Shown here: piece after piece, positions 15,368 through 25,198 of the stretch | Numbering within the stretch: position 1 is the first letter of the stretch | Layout: each line of letters begins with the position of its first letter | From: VBAS01 sp035318985 | Lineage (GTDB): Bacteria; Bacteroidota; Bacteroidia; Chitinophagales; Chitinophagaceae | NCBI GenBank assembly: GCA_035318985.1 | Contig: DATHDP010000084.1 | Coordinates: 1-42,477, forward strand | Length of the DNA stretch: 42,477 nucleotides | Direction: 5' to 3' | Position numbers and translations under genes: made by a program | Notes under the pieces: generated by a model | Told to the model about the DNA's origin: nothing | Database searches by the model: none | What the model saw: the letters and a program-made list of their open reading frames with translations, nothing else

Positions 15368-16420
15368 TCACCACTTCAGCAATGCACTTGCCCATGTAAA
15401 GCCGCTGCCAAATGCAGCAAGACAAACCAAGTCACCTGGTTTTAATTTTCCCATTTCATAAGCTTCGCATAAAGCAATTGGAATAGAGGCCGCTGTTGTA
15501 TTCCCGTATTTCTGAATATTGTTATAAATCTGGTCATCATTTAATTTTAATTTTTTTTGTACAAACTGCGATATGCGAAGATTGGCCTGGTGCGGTATTA
15601 GCAATTTAAGATCTGACGTTTGGTAATTATTCTTGTTCAAAGCTTCCATTATTACTTCAGGAAATTTTTCAACTGCAACTTTAAAAACAGCGGGCCCATC
15701 CATGTTTGGAAAATTTTGAGCATTATCGATCATTGCATGGCTCATGAACATATCACCAATTTCTGATTCATTAAAATCAGCAAGCTTATTTTCTCCAACC
15801 CAATAATTTGCATGAGTACCGGGATTATACATCGCAAGGATCTCTGCATTATTTCCATCGCAGTGTAAGTGAGTACTAAGAATACCGCGGTTATCATCTT
15901 CTGTTGGTTGCAAAACAACGGCGCCTGCACCATCACCAAAGATCACGGAAATGTTTCTTCCACGTGTACTAAAGTCAAGTCCGAAAGAATGTTTTTCACT
16001 GGCGACAATAAGTATGTTCTTGTACATGCCTGTTCTTATAAACTGATCTCCCGTACTAAGGGCATACACAAAACCAGAACACTGATCTCTTATATCTAAT
16101 GCACCGATCTCTTTCATCTTCATAGCACGTTGCACCAATACGCCACAACCGGGAAAATAATAATCAGGACAGATGGTCGCGAAGATGATAAAATCAATAT
16201 CCTGTGGAGTGATGCCAGCTCTTTCAATGGCGATCTTTGCTGCTTCAATACCCATCGTAGCTGTAGTTTCTTTTGTACGATCCGCGTATCTTCTTTCTTT
16301 TATGCCGGTACGTTCCTGTATCCATTCATCACTGGTATCCATATACTTCATGAGATCATTATTGGTAACCACATTTTTTGGTACATACATACCAATACCG
16401 GCAATCTTTGATCGTAGCAT
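15368..16420 (-). CDS. fabH: Beta-ketoacyl-ACP synthase III
   Basis: Condenses an acyl-CoA starter with malonyl-ACP to begin fatty-acid synthesis. 350 residues, about 25-30 longer than typical FabH. The catalytic triad is present: Cys114 in DIRDQCSGFVYA, His277 in IPHQANLRI and Asn307 in YGNTTAASIP. The N-terminal part ERTGIKERRYA and the FGDGAGAVVL motif are standard. The extra length is mainly between about residues 198 and 240 (YWVGENKLADFNESEIGDMF), a region near the acyl pocket, so the starter unit may differ from acetyl-CoA. Bacteroidota often carry several fabH paralogues, so this may not be the main copy. Confidence 0.93.
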   Translation of the reverse strand: MLRSKIAGIGMYVPKNVVTNNDLMKYMDTSDEWIQERTGIKERRYADRTKETTATMGIEAAKIAIERAGITPQDIDFIIFATICPDYYFPGCGVLVQRAMKMKEIGALDIRDQCSGFVYALSTGDQFIRTGMYKNILIVASEKHSFGLDFSTRGRNISVIFGDGAGAVVLQPTEDDNRGILSTHLHCDGNNAEILAMYNPGTHANYWVGENKLADFNESEIGDMFMSHAMIDNAQNFPNMDGPAVFKVAVEKFPEVIMEALNKNNYQTSDLKLLIPHQANLRISQFVQKKLKLNDDQIYNNIQKYGNTTAASIPIALCEAYEMGKLKPGDLVCLAAFGSGFTWASALLKW

Positions 16421-16634
16421 GGCAATTGTTTATTAAGAAAGAAAGATAGCAAATCCACGTCAAAGGCTGGATAAGTTGTGCATGAAAGCTAGTTGACCAC
16501 GACAGTATGTTGCTTCCAAAACACGAAATGGGCAAATTCTGCCACACTCAATTTTTATTTCTATTCACTGTATTTATAGCATGATATTTTCTAAGATTAA
16601 AAAAAGACTTCAGTAAAACCCCATAGCGGACTGC

Positions 16635-19600
16635 ATGGACCAGGCTAAAAAGAATATTTGGGTCAAACCGGCACGAATAGTAGCGAAGACTATTCTGTTC
16701 ATTATTTTATTTATACTAGTGATATTTTTATTGATTCAAACTGGTCCTGTACAAAGTATTCTTCGTGTAAAAGCAGTTGCTTATCTCCAAAAAAAATTAA
16801 AAACCAAAGTCGAAGTTGGAAGGGTTTATGTTGGACTGCCTCAAAATATTATTCTTGAAAATGTTTATATAGAGGATAGGCAGAAAGATACCTTATTATC
16901 CGGAGGTAAGATAGAAGCTAACCTTGATTTGTTCAAGTTGATCTTTAACAATCAAATGGATATTAGAAGCATAGCGCTGGATAATATAACTGCGAAGATC
17001 AAACGACAACTTCCCGATACTGCATTTAATTTTCAATTTGTGATAGATGCTTTTGCCATTCCGGACACGACTACAAATACTGACACTTCATCTTATTTTA
17101 TTTCAATTCCATCTGTAGAACTAAATAAGATCAGGATCATTTATAAAGATACGATAAGCGGGACTGATGCAGAAGCCTGGCTCGATCATCTTGATACAAG
17201 AATTGATAAAATGGATTACGAACATTTTTATTTTGATTTTCCTAAAACAAATATCAAGGGACTGACAGCAAGAATTTACCAGGTAAAGCCTTTGGCAAAA
17301 TTAGAACCTGCTATAAAAGATATGGTGGAAGCGCAACAGCCTTCTGCATTGAAACTATTATTTAAAGAGTTGAACCTGGAGAATATTAAACTGGATTATC
17401 GGAATGATGTATCTGCAACGTATTCTATTATCGATCTGGGATCAGCGAATGTAAAACCAAATAATATCGATCTTGATAATCGGGTCATTGATCTGCAAAA
17501 TGTTTCCTTGGCCAACACCATAGCATCAATAAGATTTGGAAAAAAAGAACAGGCAAAAATTGTAATAAAAGAAGTAAAACAGGAAGCGAAGAGCCAGGTT
17601 GAAGCAGGTTGGAGAATTTTCGCATCAACTGTAAACCTGGAGAATAATAGTTTGCAATTTGATAATGATAATAATCCCAGGATAAAATATGGAATAGATT
17701 ATGGTCATTTCAAAGGTGACTCTGTAACGTTAGAAGCAAATGATTTTTTGTTATCTGCTGATTCGGTCTCCGGAAAAATAAAAAAAGGATCTTTCAGAGA
17801 GCAAAGTGGTTTTGTATTAAATGAATTGCAGGGCGAATTCTTATATGCTAATACACAAACTTTTGTAAAGGATCTGCTTCTTAAAACACCGGGAACCGAA
17901 TTGAAACGATATGCATCACTCACATATAATTCATTCAACGATCTTTCTAACAACTTTCCCCACACACAAATTGATGCTGATATATTAAACAGCCATGTAC
18001 AGGTAAAAGATATACTTGCTTTTGCTCCCCAATTGCGATCACAGCCAGCATTTGCAAACCCTAATGCTATATGGTATATCAATCTGAGGGGAAAAGGAAC
18101 ACTTCAAACAATGCATATTGCAAATCTGCAATTCCGTGGATTGAAAAATACACAGATCGATGCAAGCGGTTCATTGGCGACAAGCAGTGATCTGAATAAA
18201 AGCGGCGGCACTTTAAAAATAAGAAGACTGCATACAAATCAAACTGACATTGCTTTGTTCACCGGGAGACGTCTATCGAATGATCAGATCAATTTGCCGG
18301 AAGAATTTGATGCATCTGGGACAGTTGCTGGTTCTATCAATGATCTTTCAACTAATCTAATAATCCATTCTTCTGTTGGTACAGCTTTCGTGAATGGACG
18401 GTTTAAAAATCTCAGCAATCCGAATGCTGCAACTTATAATGCTTTGATAAAAACAAATTCCCTTGATCTCGGATATATTCTAAGAAATGACCAGGTTAAA
18501 AACATCAGCGCAAATGTTACAGTTTCTGGAAAAGGGTTTACTGCCGATAAAGCGGACACAAAATTTAAAGGAGATATTTATTCAATTGCATATAATGGTT
18601 ATGTATATAGGAATATAAATATAAATGGAAGTATCAAAGGCTCTTCACTCAATGTGGTTACGGACATAAATGATCCGAACATTGATCTGAATGGTACACT
18701 TACAGGAAATATATCCGATAATCCCTCATTTCACTTTATAGGAATGTTAGATAGCATTAAAACATTTCCGTTGAATCTTACACCCAAACCAGCAATAGTA
18801 AGAGGAAAAATAGACGCAGACATTCCAGTAATCAATAAAAATTATTTAGAGGCAAATGTTTTAATGACAAATGCTTTATTAGTAACAGCAGATCAGCGAT
18901 TGCCATTGGATACGATTGAATTTGTTTCTGGCAGAAATGATACTACTCAATTTATGACATTCAGAAGTGATGTTGCTAATGCAAGCTTAAAAGGTCAATA
19001 TCGATACACGGATCTCGGAAAAATTTTTCAAAAAAGTATAGAACCATATTTTCAAGTTGCCCCTGCAAACACTCTTGCTGATGTGCAACCATATAATTTT
19101 TCTTTTACTGCAGATATTGCTAATGCTCCAGTATTAATTGCTTTTGTTCCGGGATTGAAGTCATTTGAGCCAATTCATATTGATGGAAGAGCATCCAATA
19201 CGCAAGGATTAAACGCTACCGCGAACACACCATTTATTTCTTACAATGGTAGCGAGATAAGCGGAGTAAATCTTAAAATAAATACGACAGACAGAGGATT
19301 GCAATTTACCGGGGATGTGCAGCATATCACTGGTATTGGCCATAATCTTTATCATACAACATTCAATGCGATCGCATTGAATAATAAAATTGATTTCAAT
19401 TTAAACATAGATGATAAGAGTGGAAAGGATAAATATTATTTGAGTGGGTTACTGACCCAACCATCACAGGGAAATTATACGATCAATCTCCGTTCTGATA
19501 GTTTGATGCTGAACTATGATAAGTGGACTGTTTCTACTAGCAACTCAATTACCATAACTAAGGATAATATAATTGCCAATAATTTTTCACTGCAAAAAAA

Positions 19601-21659
19601 TGAGCAACGATTGTCTCTTCAAACTGAGGGGCCATTATTAAATGTTGGATTTACAAATTTTCAATTATCAACTATCACCGCTTTTTTGAAATCAGATTCA
19701 TTGCTTATTAATGGTTCTATGAATGGAACGATGGCATTTAAAAACATTTTAAAACAGCCGGTTTTCACAAGCGATCTTACCATCAATGATCTGAGCATGA
19801 AAGGGGATACGGTGGGAAATGCGGTGATCAAAGTTGATAACACGTCCGGTGATCGCTACAATACTAATGCAACAATAACAGGAAGAGGGAATGATGTTTC
19901 CCTGACAGGTTCATTTGCTCCAAAAGGGGAAAATGATATTGCATTGGATCTTGATCTTGCAGTGCGGCAAATTCAACTTGCCACCGTAGAGGGAGTTTTT
20001 GGTGGAATGATCAAGAATGCTTCAGGTAGTGTAAATGGAAATATCAGCATCAAAGGATCGGTGAATGAGCCCAAGATCGATGGCCCGATCAGTTTTGATA
20101 AAGCAAGTTTTGCAACGACCATGTTAGGAAGCCAGTATAGAATAGATGGTGAAAAGATCATAGTAACCGAAAATGGATTTCATTTTGAAGATTTTGTTAT
20201 AAGAGATACAGCCAACAATTCACTCACATTAAATGGAACTGTGCAAACTCCCAATTTTACCAACTACAATTTTGATTTCGATGTGAATGCAAATAATTTC
20301 CAGGTATTAAACACTACAAAAAAAGATAACAAAATTTATTACGGAAAGCTTGTCATTACATCGAATATGCATGTGGGCGGAACAGAATTAGCACCGGATA
20401 TTGATGGCAACATTACCGTGAATGATGGAACCGCTCTTTCTGTAGTTATTCCACAACAGGAACCCGGCGTTGTTGCAAGAGATGGTATTGTTGAATTTGT
20501 AGATGTGGATGCACCAGGGAATGATTCACTCTTTCTTGCGTATGATTCGCTGAACATTTCTCCTTTCAGGGGAATGAATATTATAACGAATATCGAAATA
20601 AAAAAAGAAGCGATCTTTAATATCATCATTGATGAAGCGAATGGAGACTTTATCAATTTACAAGGCGAAGCGCTTTTATCAACGGGTATCGATGCGAGCG
20701 GAAAGATCACATTGGTAGGTAACTATGAATTGGAAAAAGGTGCTTATGAGATCACATTCAACTTCCTTCATCGCCGTTTTGATATTCAAAAGGGAAGTAA
20801 GATCACATGGTTCAATGAACCGACAAAGGCAAACTTAGAGCTCAACGCAATTTATATTGCAAACACAGCGCCTATCGATCTTGTGCAATCTCAGATTGCC
20901 GCTTCTTCACAAGCTATACGTAATACTTATTTACAAAAACTGCCATTTGAAGTTCATTTAAAAATGACAGGAGAATTAATGCAACCATCGCTTGAATTTG
21001 ATATTGTGCTTCCTTCAAATAAAAACTATGGAGTTTCCAATGATATAATTACCCAGGTAGATAGCAGGCTTGAACAAATAAGACAAGAGCCGGGAGAAAC
21101 CAATCGCCAGGTGTTTGCTTTGTTATTATTAAACCGTTTTGTTGGCCAAAATCCTTTGGCGAGTAGCTCACCTTTATTTAGTGCTTCATCGTATGCACGC
21201 CAGAGTGTAAGTAAGTTAATGACTGAACAACTGAACAAACTTGCAGCCGGTCTCATTGATGGAGTTGACCTGAATTTTGATGTTACCTCAACTGATGATT
21301 ATACAACAGGAGAACAAAGAAGCAGGACCGATCTGAATATTGGCGTAAGTAAACGTTTATTAAATGAGCGGCTGACAATTTCAGTTGGTAGCAATTTCGA
21401 ATTGGAAGGACCCAAAAACAGCAGTCAAAAGGTGAGCAATGTATTTGGGGATCTTAGTATCAACTACTCATTAAGTAAAGATGGCAGATACATGCTCCGC
21501 TTTTATCGTAAGAATCAATATGAAGGCATCGTTGATGGATACATTATTGAAACAGGAATAAGTTTTAATATCAGCGTTGACTATAACCGATTCGCAGACC
21601 TTTTTAGAAAAAGAAGAAACCAAAAAGTTGCTGGAGTGGATTACACAAATAAACAATAG
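16635..21659 (+). CDS. tamB: Translocation/assembly module protein TamB
   Basis: A 1674-residue AsmA/TamB-type (DUF490) protein. One N-terminal membrane helix (about 14-35) anchors it in the inner membrane. The long body consists of repetitive beta strands forming a periplasm-spanning groove. The conserved C-terminal DUF490 region holds GKITLVGNYELEKGAYEITF, then QVFALLLLNRFVGQNP and the final TDLNIGVSKRLLNERLTISV. In this family the groove carries phospholipids between membranes and/or helps insert outer-membrane proteins with TamA/TamL. The stop TAG shares its G with the GTG start of the next gene, indicating tight coupling with tamL. Confidence 0.95.
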   Translation: MDQAKKNIWVKPARIVAKTILFIILFILVIFLLIQTGPVQSILRVKAVAYLQKKLKTKVEVGRVYVGLPQNIILENVYIEDRQKDTLLSGGKIEANLDLFKLIFNNQMDIRSIALDNITAKIKRQLPDTAFNFQFVIDAFAIPDTTTNTDTSSYFISIPSVELNKIRIIYKDTISGTDAEAWLDHLDTRIDKMDYEHFYFDFPKTNIKGLTARIYQVKPLAKLEPAIKDMVEAQQPSALKLLFKELNLENIKLDYRNDVSATYSIIDLGSANVKPNNIDLDNRVIDLQNVSLANTIASIRFGKKEQAKIVIKEVKQEAKSQVEAGWRIFASTVNLENNSLQFDNDNNPRIKYGIDYGHFKGDSVTLEANDFLLSADSVSGKIKKGSFREQSGFVLNELQGEFLYANTQTFVKDLLLKTPGTELKRYASLTYNSFNDLSNNFPHTQIDADILNSHVQVKDILAFAPQLRSQPAFANPNAIWYINLRGKGTLQTMHIANLQFRGLKNTQIDASGSLATSSDLNKSGGTLKIRRLHTNQTDIALFTGRRLSNDQINLPEEFDASGTVAGSINDLSTNLIIHSSVGTAFVNGRFKNLSNPNAATYNALIKTNSLDLGYILRNDQVKNISANVTVSGKGFTADKADTKFKGDIYSIAYNGYVYRNININGSIKGSSLNVVTDINDPNIDLNGTLTGNISDNPSFHFIGMLDSIKTFPLNLTPKPAIVRGKIDADIPVINKNYLEANVLMTNALLVTADQRLPLDTIEFVSGRNDTTQFMTFRSDVANASLKGQYRYTDLGKIFQKSIEPYFQVAPANTLADVQPYNFSFTADIANAPVLIAFVPGLKSFEPIHIDGRASNTQGLNATANTPFISYNGSEISGVNLKINTTDRGLQFTGDVQHITGIGHNLYHTTFNAIALNNKIDFNLNIDDKSGKDKYYLSGLLTQPSQGNYTINLRSDSLMLNYDKWTVSTSNSITITKDNIIANNFSLQKNEQRLSLQTEGPLLNVGFTNFQLSTITAFLKSDSLLINGSMNGTMAFKNILKQPVFTSDLTINDLSMKGDTVGNAVIKVDNTSGDRYNTNATITGRGNDVSLTGSFAPKGENDIALDLDLAVRQIQLATVEGVFGGMIKNASGSVNGNISIKGSVNEPKIDGPISFDKASFATTMLGSQYRIDGEKIIVTENGFHFEDFVIRDTANNSLTLNGTVQTPNFTNYNFDFDVNANNFQVLNTTKKDNKIYYGKLVITSNMHVGGTELAPDIDGNITVNDGTALSVVIPQQEPGVVARDGIVEFVDVDAPGNDSLFLAYDSLNISPFRGMNIITNIEIKKEAIFNIIIDEANGDFINLQGEALLSTGIDASGKITLVGNYELEKGAYEITFNFLHRRFDIQKGSKITWFNEPTKANLELNAIYIANTAPIDLVQSQIAASSQAIRNTYLQKLPFEVHLKMTGELMQPSLEFDIVLPSNKNYGVSNDIITQVDSRLEQIRQEPGETNRQVFALLLLNRFVGQNPLASSSPLFSASSYARQSVSKLMTEQLNKLAAGLIDGVDLNFDVTSTDDYTTGEQRSRTDLNIGVSKRLLNERLTISVGSNFELEGPKNSSQKVSNVFGDLSINYSLSKDGRYMLRFYRKNQYEGIVDGYIIETGISFNISVDYNRFADLFRKRRNQKVAGVDYTNKQ

Positions 21660-23959
21660 TGAAAGAAAATAAATATCATATAATCATTTTTGCAACGATT
21701 TGTTCTCTTCTAACTGCCTGCAGCAATACAAGACATTTGCCGGCTGGCGAAAAACTATACACAGGCGCAAGAATAGCAGTAAATGGTGCTTCCACTGTAC
21801 GTGAAAAAAAAGTTCTGAAAGAAGATCTTGGGGGGTTGACAAGACCAAAACCCAATACAAAATTTCTTGGTATTCCCATAAAACTCTCTATTTATAATTT
21901 ATTCAGAAATAAAAAAGAGAACTCTTTTTTTGGAAGGATCAGGGATAAGAATGGCGAACCACCGGTATTACTCAGCCAGCTTGATCTGCCTCGTAACATT
22001 AAAGTATTGCAAAGTCACATGGAAAACAAAGGTTACTTCCAGGCAAAAGTTACGGGTGATACAATTGTCAGACGCAGAAAGGCACATGCCAGTTATGTCG
22101 TCGTTGCAGGAGATCAATACAAGATCGCGGCGGTTAGTTTCCCTTCTGATAGTAGTATACTCACTTCAACAATTGCAGAAACCAGCGATAAAACTTTATT
22201 AAAGCCCGGAAAACCCTTTGACCTCGATGTTATCAAAGCAGAACGCATTCGAATTGACGCCTACCTGAAAGAAAATGGGTTTTATTATTTCAGCCCGGAA
22301 TTCATTCTTATAAAAACGGATACCACGCTTGGGAATCATCTTGTAAATATGTATGTAACTATTAAACCGGATGTACCAACTGAGTCAAGAGAAGTTTATA
22401 AAATAAAGGATGTTCAGATCTATGCAGGTTACAGTTTAAATATGGAACGAATTGATAGCAGCCGGTCACAAGCCCAGTATTACAAAGGCTATTATATTAT
22501 TGACAGGAGAAAAAGATACAAGCCCTACATGTTTGCTGAGACAATGAATTTTGAACCGGGTGATGTGTATAACAGGACGGATCATAACCAAACGCTTAGC
22601 CGTCTTGTCAATCTTGATCTTTTCAAATTTGTAAAAAATCGTTTTGAGACCAATACGCAAACCGATTCTGCATATCTAGATGCTTTTTATTATTTAACTC
22701 CATTGCCAAGAAGAGCATTGAGAGCCGAGTTTACTACGATAACCCGTTCTAATAATCTTAACGGATCAGTGATATCTTTAAGTTGGAGAGATAGAAATGT
22801 ATTCAAAGGCGGCGAACATTTAAGCATTAGCGGATATACAGGTTCAGACGTTCAAATTAGCGGAACATTTAAAGGCTATAATACAATACGTTTTGGCGGA
22901 GAAATAAATTTTTCTATTCCAAGGGTTCTTGTTCCATTTGGAGATTTTGGAAGCAAAGGCGGTTATATGCCGCGAACAAATATCCAGTTAGGCTATGATA
23001 TGTTGGATCGTGTAAAACTTTATTCACTCAATTCTTTCCGTATTGCTTATGGATATTTATGGAAAGAAAGTTTGCAAAAGCAGCACGAGCTTTATCCTAT
23101 AAGGATAAATTATGTGGAACCAGGAAAGATCACTGATGAATATAAAGCCAAAGTTCACCAGGATACATTGCTTGCCCGTGCTGTACAAAAACAATTTATT
23201 CTTGGCGCCACCTACCAGTTTAATTACAATCAACTGGCAAATGGATTACTGCGAAACAATGCATATTACTTTAATAGTTTTGTCGACCTGTCAGGAAATT
23301 TAGCGGGTTTATTCTCCGGCGCTGATCTGAAAGGAGGAAAAGTAGTGACGATCCGCAATGTTCCTTTTTCCCAGTACGTCAAATTTGAACTAGACGGTCG
23401 TTATTACCGAAGGCTTGGATTGTATTCGTCATGGGCAAACAGGGCGATCATTGGTGTTGGAATTCCTTATGGAAATTCTGTCCAGCTTCCCTTTATCAAA
23501 CAGTATTTTATTGGAGGTACTAATAGTCTTAGAGGATTCAGAAGTTATTCCGTAGGACCGGGTACTTATAAATATGTTGATACTACCAATACTTTTTTTC
23601 CTGATGAAACAGGAGATCTCAAACTTGAATTGAATTCAGAATTTCGTTTCAGATTAACCGGCCCATTGTATGGAGCTTTATTTGTAGATGCCGGAAATAT
23701 CTGGTTGATGAATGATAGCACCTATACTCATAAACCCGGCGGCGAATTCACCAGTAAATTTTTAAGCCAGTTGGCAATTGATGCAGGCGTTGGTTTTCGG
23801 TTTGATATAACATTATTTGTTATCAGGCTTGATATTGCTTTTCCATTGCGAGAGCCATGGAGACAAAATCCATGGGTGATGGACCAAATAAAACTCAATC
23901 AGAAGTCTTGGAGAAGAGAAAATATTATTTATAACCTTGGCATTGGCTATCCTTTCTGA
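21659..23959 (+). CDS. tamL: Omp85-family outer-membrane lipoprotein TamL
   Basis: 766 residues, GTG start overlapping the tamB stop by one base (TAGTG). The N terminus is a lipoprotein signal with lipobox LTAC (Cys21), which marks the Bacteroidota TamL variant of TamA. POTRA domains follow (LYTGARIAVNG, then the DDDLPRN-like region around residues 100-130 and VYKIKDVQIYAGY). A C-terminal 16-strand barrel (about 370-766) has the Omp85 signature IGGTNSLRGFRSYSVGPG and ends in GIGYPF with a terminal aromatic residue. It should act with TamB at the outer membrane. A terminator-like hairpin follows the gene. Confidence 0.94.
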   Translation: MKENKYHIIIFATICSLLTACSNTRHLPAGEKLYTGARIAVNGASTVREKKVLKEDLGGLTRPKPNTKFLGIPIKLSIYNLFRNKKENSFFGRIRDKNGEPPVLLSQLDLPRNIKVLQSHMENKGYFQAKVTGDTIVRRRKAHASYVVVAGDQYKIAAVSFPSDSSILTSTIAETSDKTLLKPGKPFDLDVIKAERIRIDAYLKENGFYYFSPEFILIKTDTTLGNHLVNMYVTIKPDVPTESREVYKIKDVQIYAGYSLNMERIDSSRSQAQYYKGYYIIDRRKRYKPYMFAETMNFEPGDVYNRTDHNQTLSRLVNLDLFKFVKNRFETNTQTDSAYLDAFYYLTPLPRRALRAEFTTITRSNNLNGSVISLSWRDRNVFKGGEHLSISGYTGSDVQISGTFKGYNTIRFGGEINFSIPRVLVPFGDFGSKGGYMPRTNIQLGYDMLDRVKLYSLNSFRIAYGYLWKESLQKQHELYPIRINYVEPGKITDEYKAKVHQDTLLARAVQKQFILGATYQFNYNQLANGLLRNNAYYFNSFVDLSGNLAGLFSGADLKGGKVVTIRNVPFSQYVKFELDGRYYRRLGLYSSWANRAIIGVGIPYGNSVQLPFIKQYFIGGTNSLRGFRSYSVGPGTYKYVDTTNTFFPDETGDLKLELNSEFRFRLTGPLYGALFVDAGNIWLMNDSTYTHKPGGEFTSKFLSQLAIDAGVGFRFDITLFVIRLDIAFPLREPWRQNPWVMDQIKLNQKSWRRENIIYNLGIGYPF

Positions 23960-23973
23960 CACACACTTCTCAT

Positions 23974-24013
23974 TTGATCTATCCGAAAATTATTTTAGAT
24001 CAATTTTCTTTTT
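23974..24013 (+). terminator. Rho-independent terminator after tamL (predicted)
   Basis: Stem TTGATCTA (23974-23981) pairs perfectly with TAGATCAA (23996-24003), with a 14-nt loop, followed by TTTTCTTTTT. The stem is AT-rich, so it is weaker than a canonical terminator. Confidence 0.55.
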
Positions 24014-24073
24014 AAAAATTACCGAAGCGTTTCTGTAATATAATTTCTACATTCGGAAACTAAACGACTGCTA

Positions 24074-25195
24074 ATGCAACCAACTCCACGCTTCACCGCC
24101 CTCGATGTTTTTCGGGGTATGACGGTTTGTTTTATGATCATTGTAAACACGCCGGGTAATGGCGATACGTCTTATGCTCCATTGAATCATGCCAGTTGGC
24201 ACGGCTTTACACCAACCGATCTTGTTTTTCCTTCCTTCATGTTTGCAGTTGGTAATGCCATGAGTTTTGTAATGAAGAAGTGGGTGAATATGAATGATGC
24301 AGCTGTGCTTGGTAAAATTTTTAAAAGAACCATCATTATTTTCTTATTGGGCTACCTGATGTATTGGTTCCCTTTTGTGCATTGGAATGAAAGCGGGGGT
24401 TTATCCGCCAACCCGATCGGGCATACAAGAATTATGGGAGTATTACAAAGAATTGCGTTGGGATATTGTGCCGCTGCATTGATGATTCGTTACTTGAAAT
24501 TAAATACAGTGTTAACGCTGTCAGTAAGTTTTCTTTTCATCTACTGGCTTATACTAAGAATGTTTAGCGGAGGTGATGATCCTTATGATATGCTGACAAA
24601 TGCTGGAACAAGACTGGATCTATGGTTGTTTGGATCAGATCATTTATATCATGGTGAAGGAGTGGCATTTGATCCCGAAGGGTTGTTGAGCACATTGCCC
24701 GCCATTGCGAATGTAACTTTTGGTTATGCTGCGGGTAAATGGATACAGGAAAAAGGAAATAGTTATGAAGGACTAACAAAACTATTATTAGTGGGAGTTA
24801 CGATGATCTTCCTTGCATTGTGCTGGAATAATTTCTTTCCTATCAATAAAAAATTATGGACGGGAAGCTTTGTGTTCTTAACTGTGGGAATTGATTGTGT
24901 ATTGTTATCAGCACTGGTTTATGTTATTGACTTTTTACAAATAAAACGATTCAATTACTTCTTTGAAGTATTTGGCAGAAATCCATTGTTTGTTTATCTC
25001 GTATCAGAGCTTGGCGCTACCTTAATGTGGTTTATTCCTATTGGCGATAAGCCTCTTTATCAATGGTTGTATCAAAATATATTCAGTAAAGCAGGCCCTT
25101 ATTTTGGTTCGTTCTTATTTGCAATAAGCTTTATGCTCTTTTGTTGGTTGGTAGGATATATATTAGATAAGAAGAAAATTTATGTGAGGGTGTAA
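24074..25195 (+). CDS. NagX/HGSNAT-like membrane acyltransferase (DUF5009 type)
   Basis: 373 residues, about ten membrane helices. The family opening is clear: RFTALDVFRGMTVCFMIIVN, then the conserved HASWHGFTPTDLVFPSFMF, the region containing the candidate catalytic His, and later GVLQRIALGYCAAAL. Related proteins include heparan-alpha-glucosaminide N-acetyltransferase in lysosomes and bacterial NagX, which transfer acetyl groups across the membrane to amino sugars. In Bacteroidota the family often serves in amino-sugar or glycan recycling. The substrate is not shown here. A near-consensus -7 element (TACATTCG, 24048-24055) precedes it. It converges on the hydrolase gene with 3 bp between stops. 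Confidence 0.88.
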   Translation: MQPTPRFTALDVFRGMTVCFMIIVNTPGNGDTSYAPLNHASWHGFTPTDLVFPSFMFAVGNAMSFVMKKWVNMNDAAVLGKIFKRTIIIFLLGYLMYWFPFVHWNESGGLSANPIGHTRIMGVLQRIALGYCAAALMIRYLKLNTVLTLSVSFLFIYWLILRMFSGGDDPYDMLTNAGTRLDLWLFGSDHLYHGEGVAFDPEGLLSTLPAIANVTFGYAAGKWIQEKGNSYEGLTKLLLVGVTMIFLALCWNNFFPINKKLWTGSFVFLTVGIDCVLLSALVYVIDFLQIKRFNYFFEVFGRNPLFVYLVSELGATLMWFIPIGDKPLYQWLYQNIFSKAGPYFGSFLFAISFMLFCWLVGYILDKKKIYVRV

Positions 25196-25198
25196 ATA

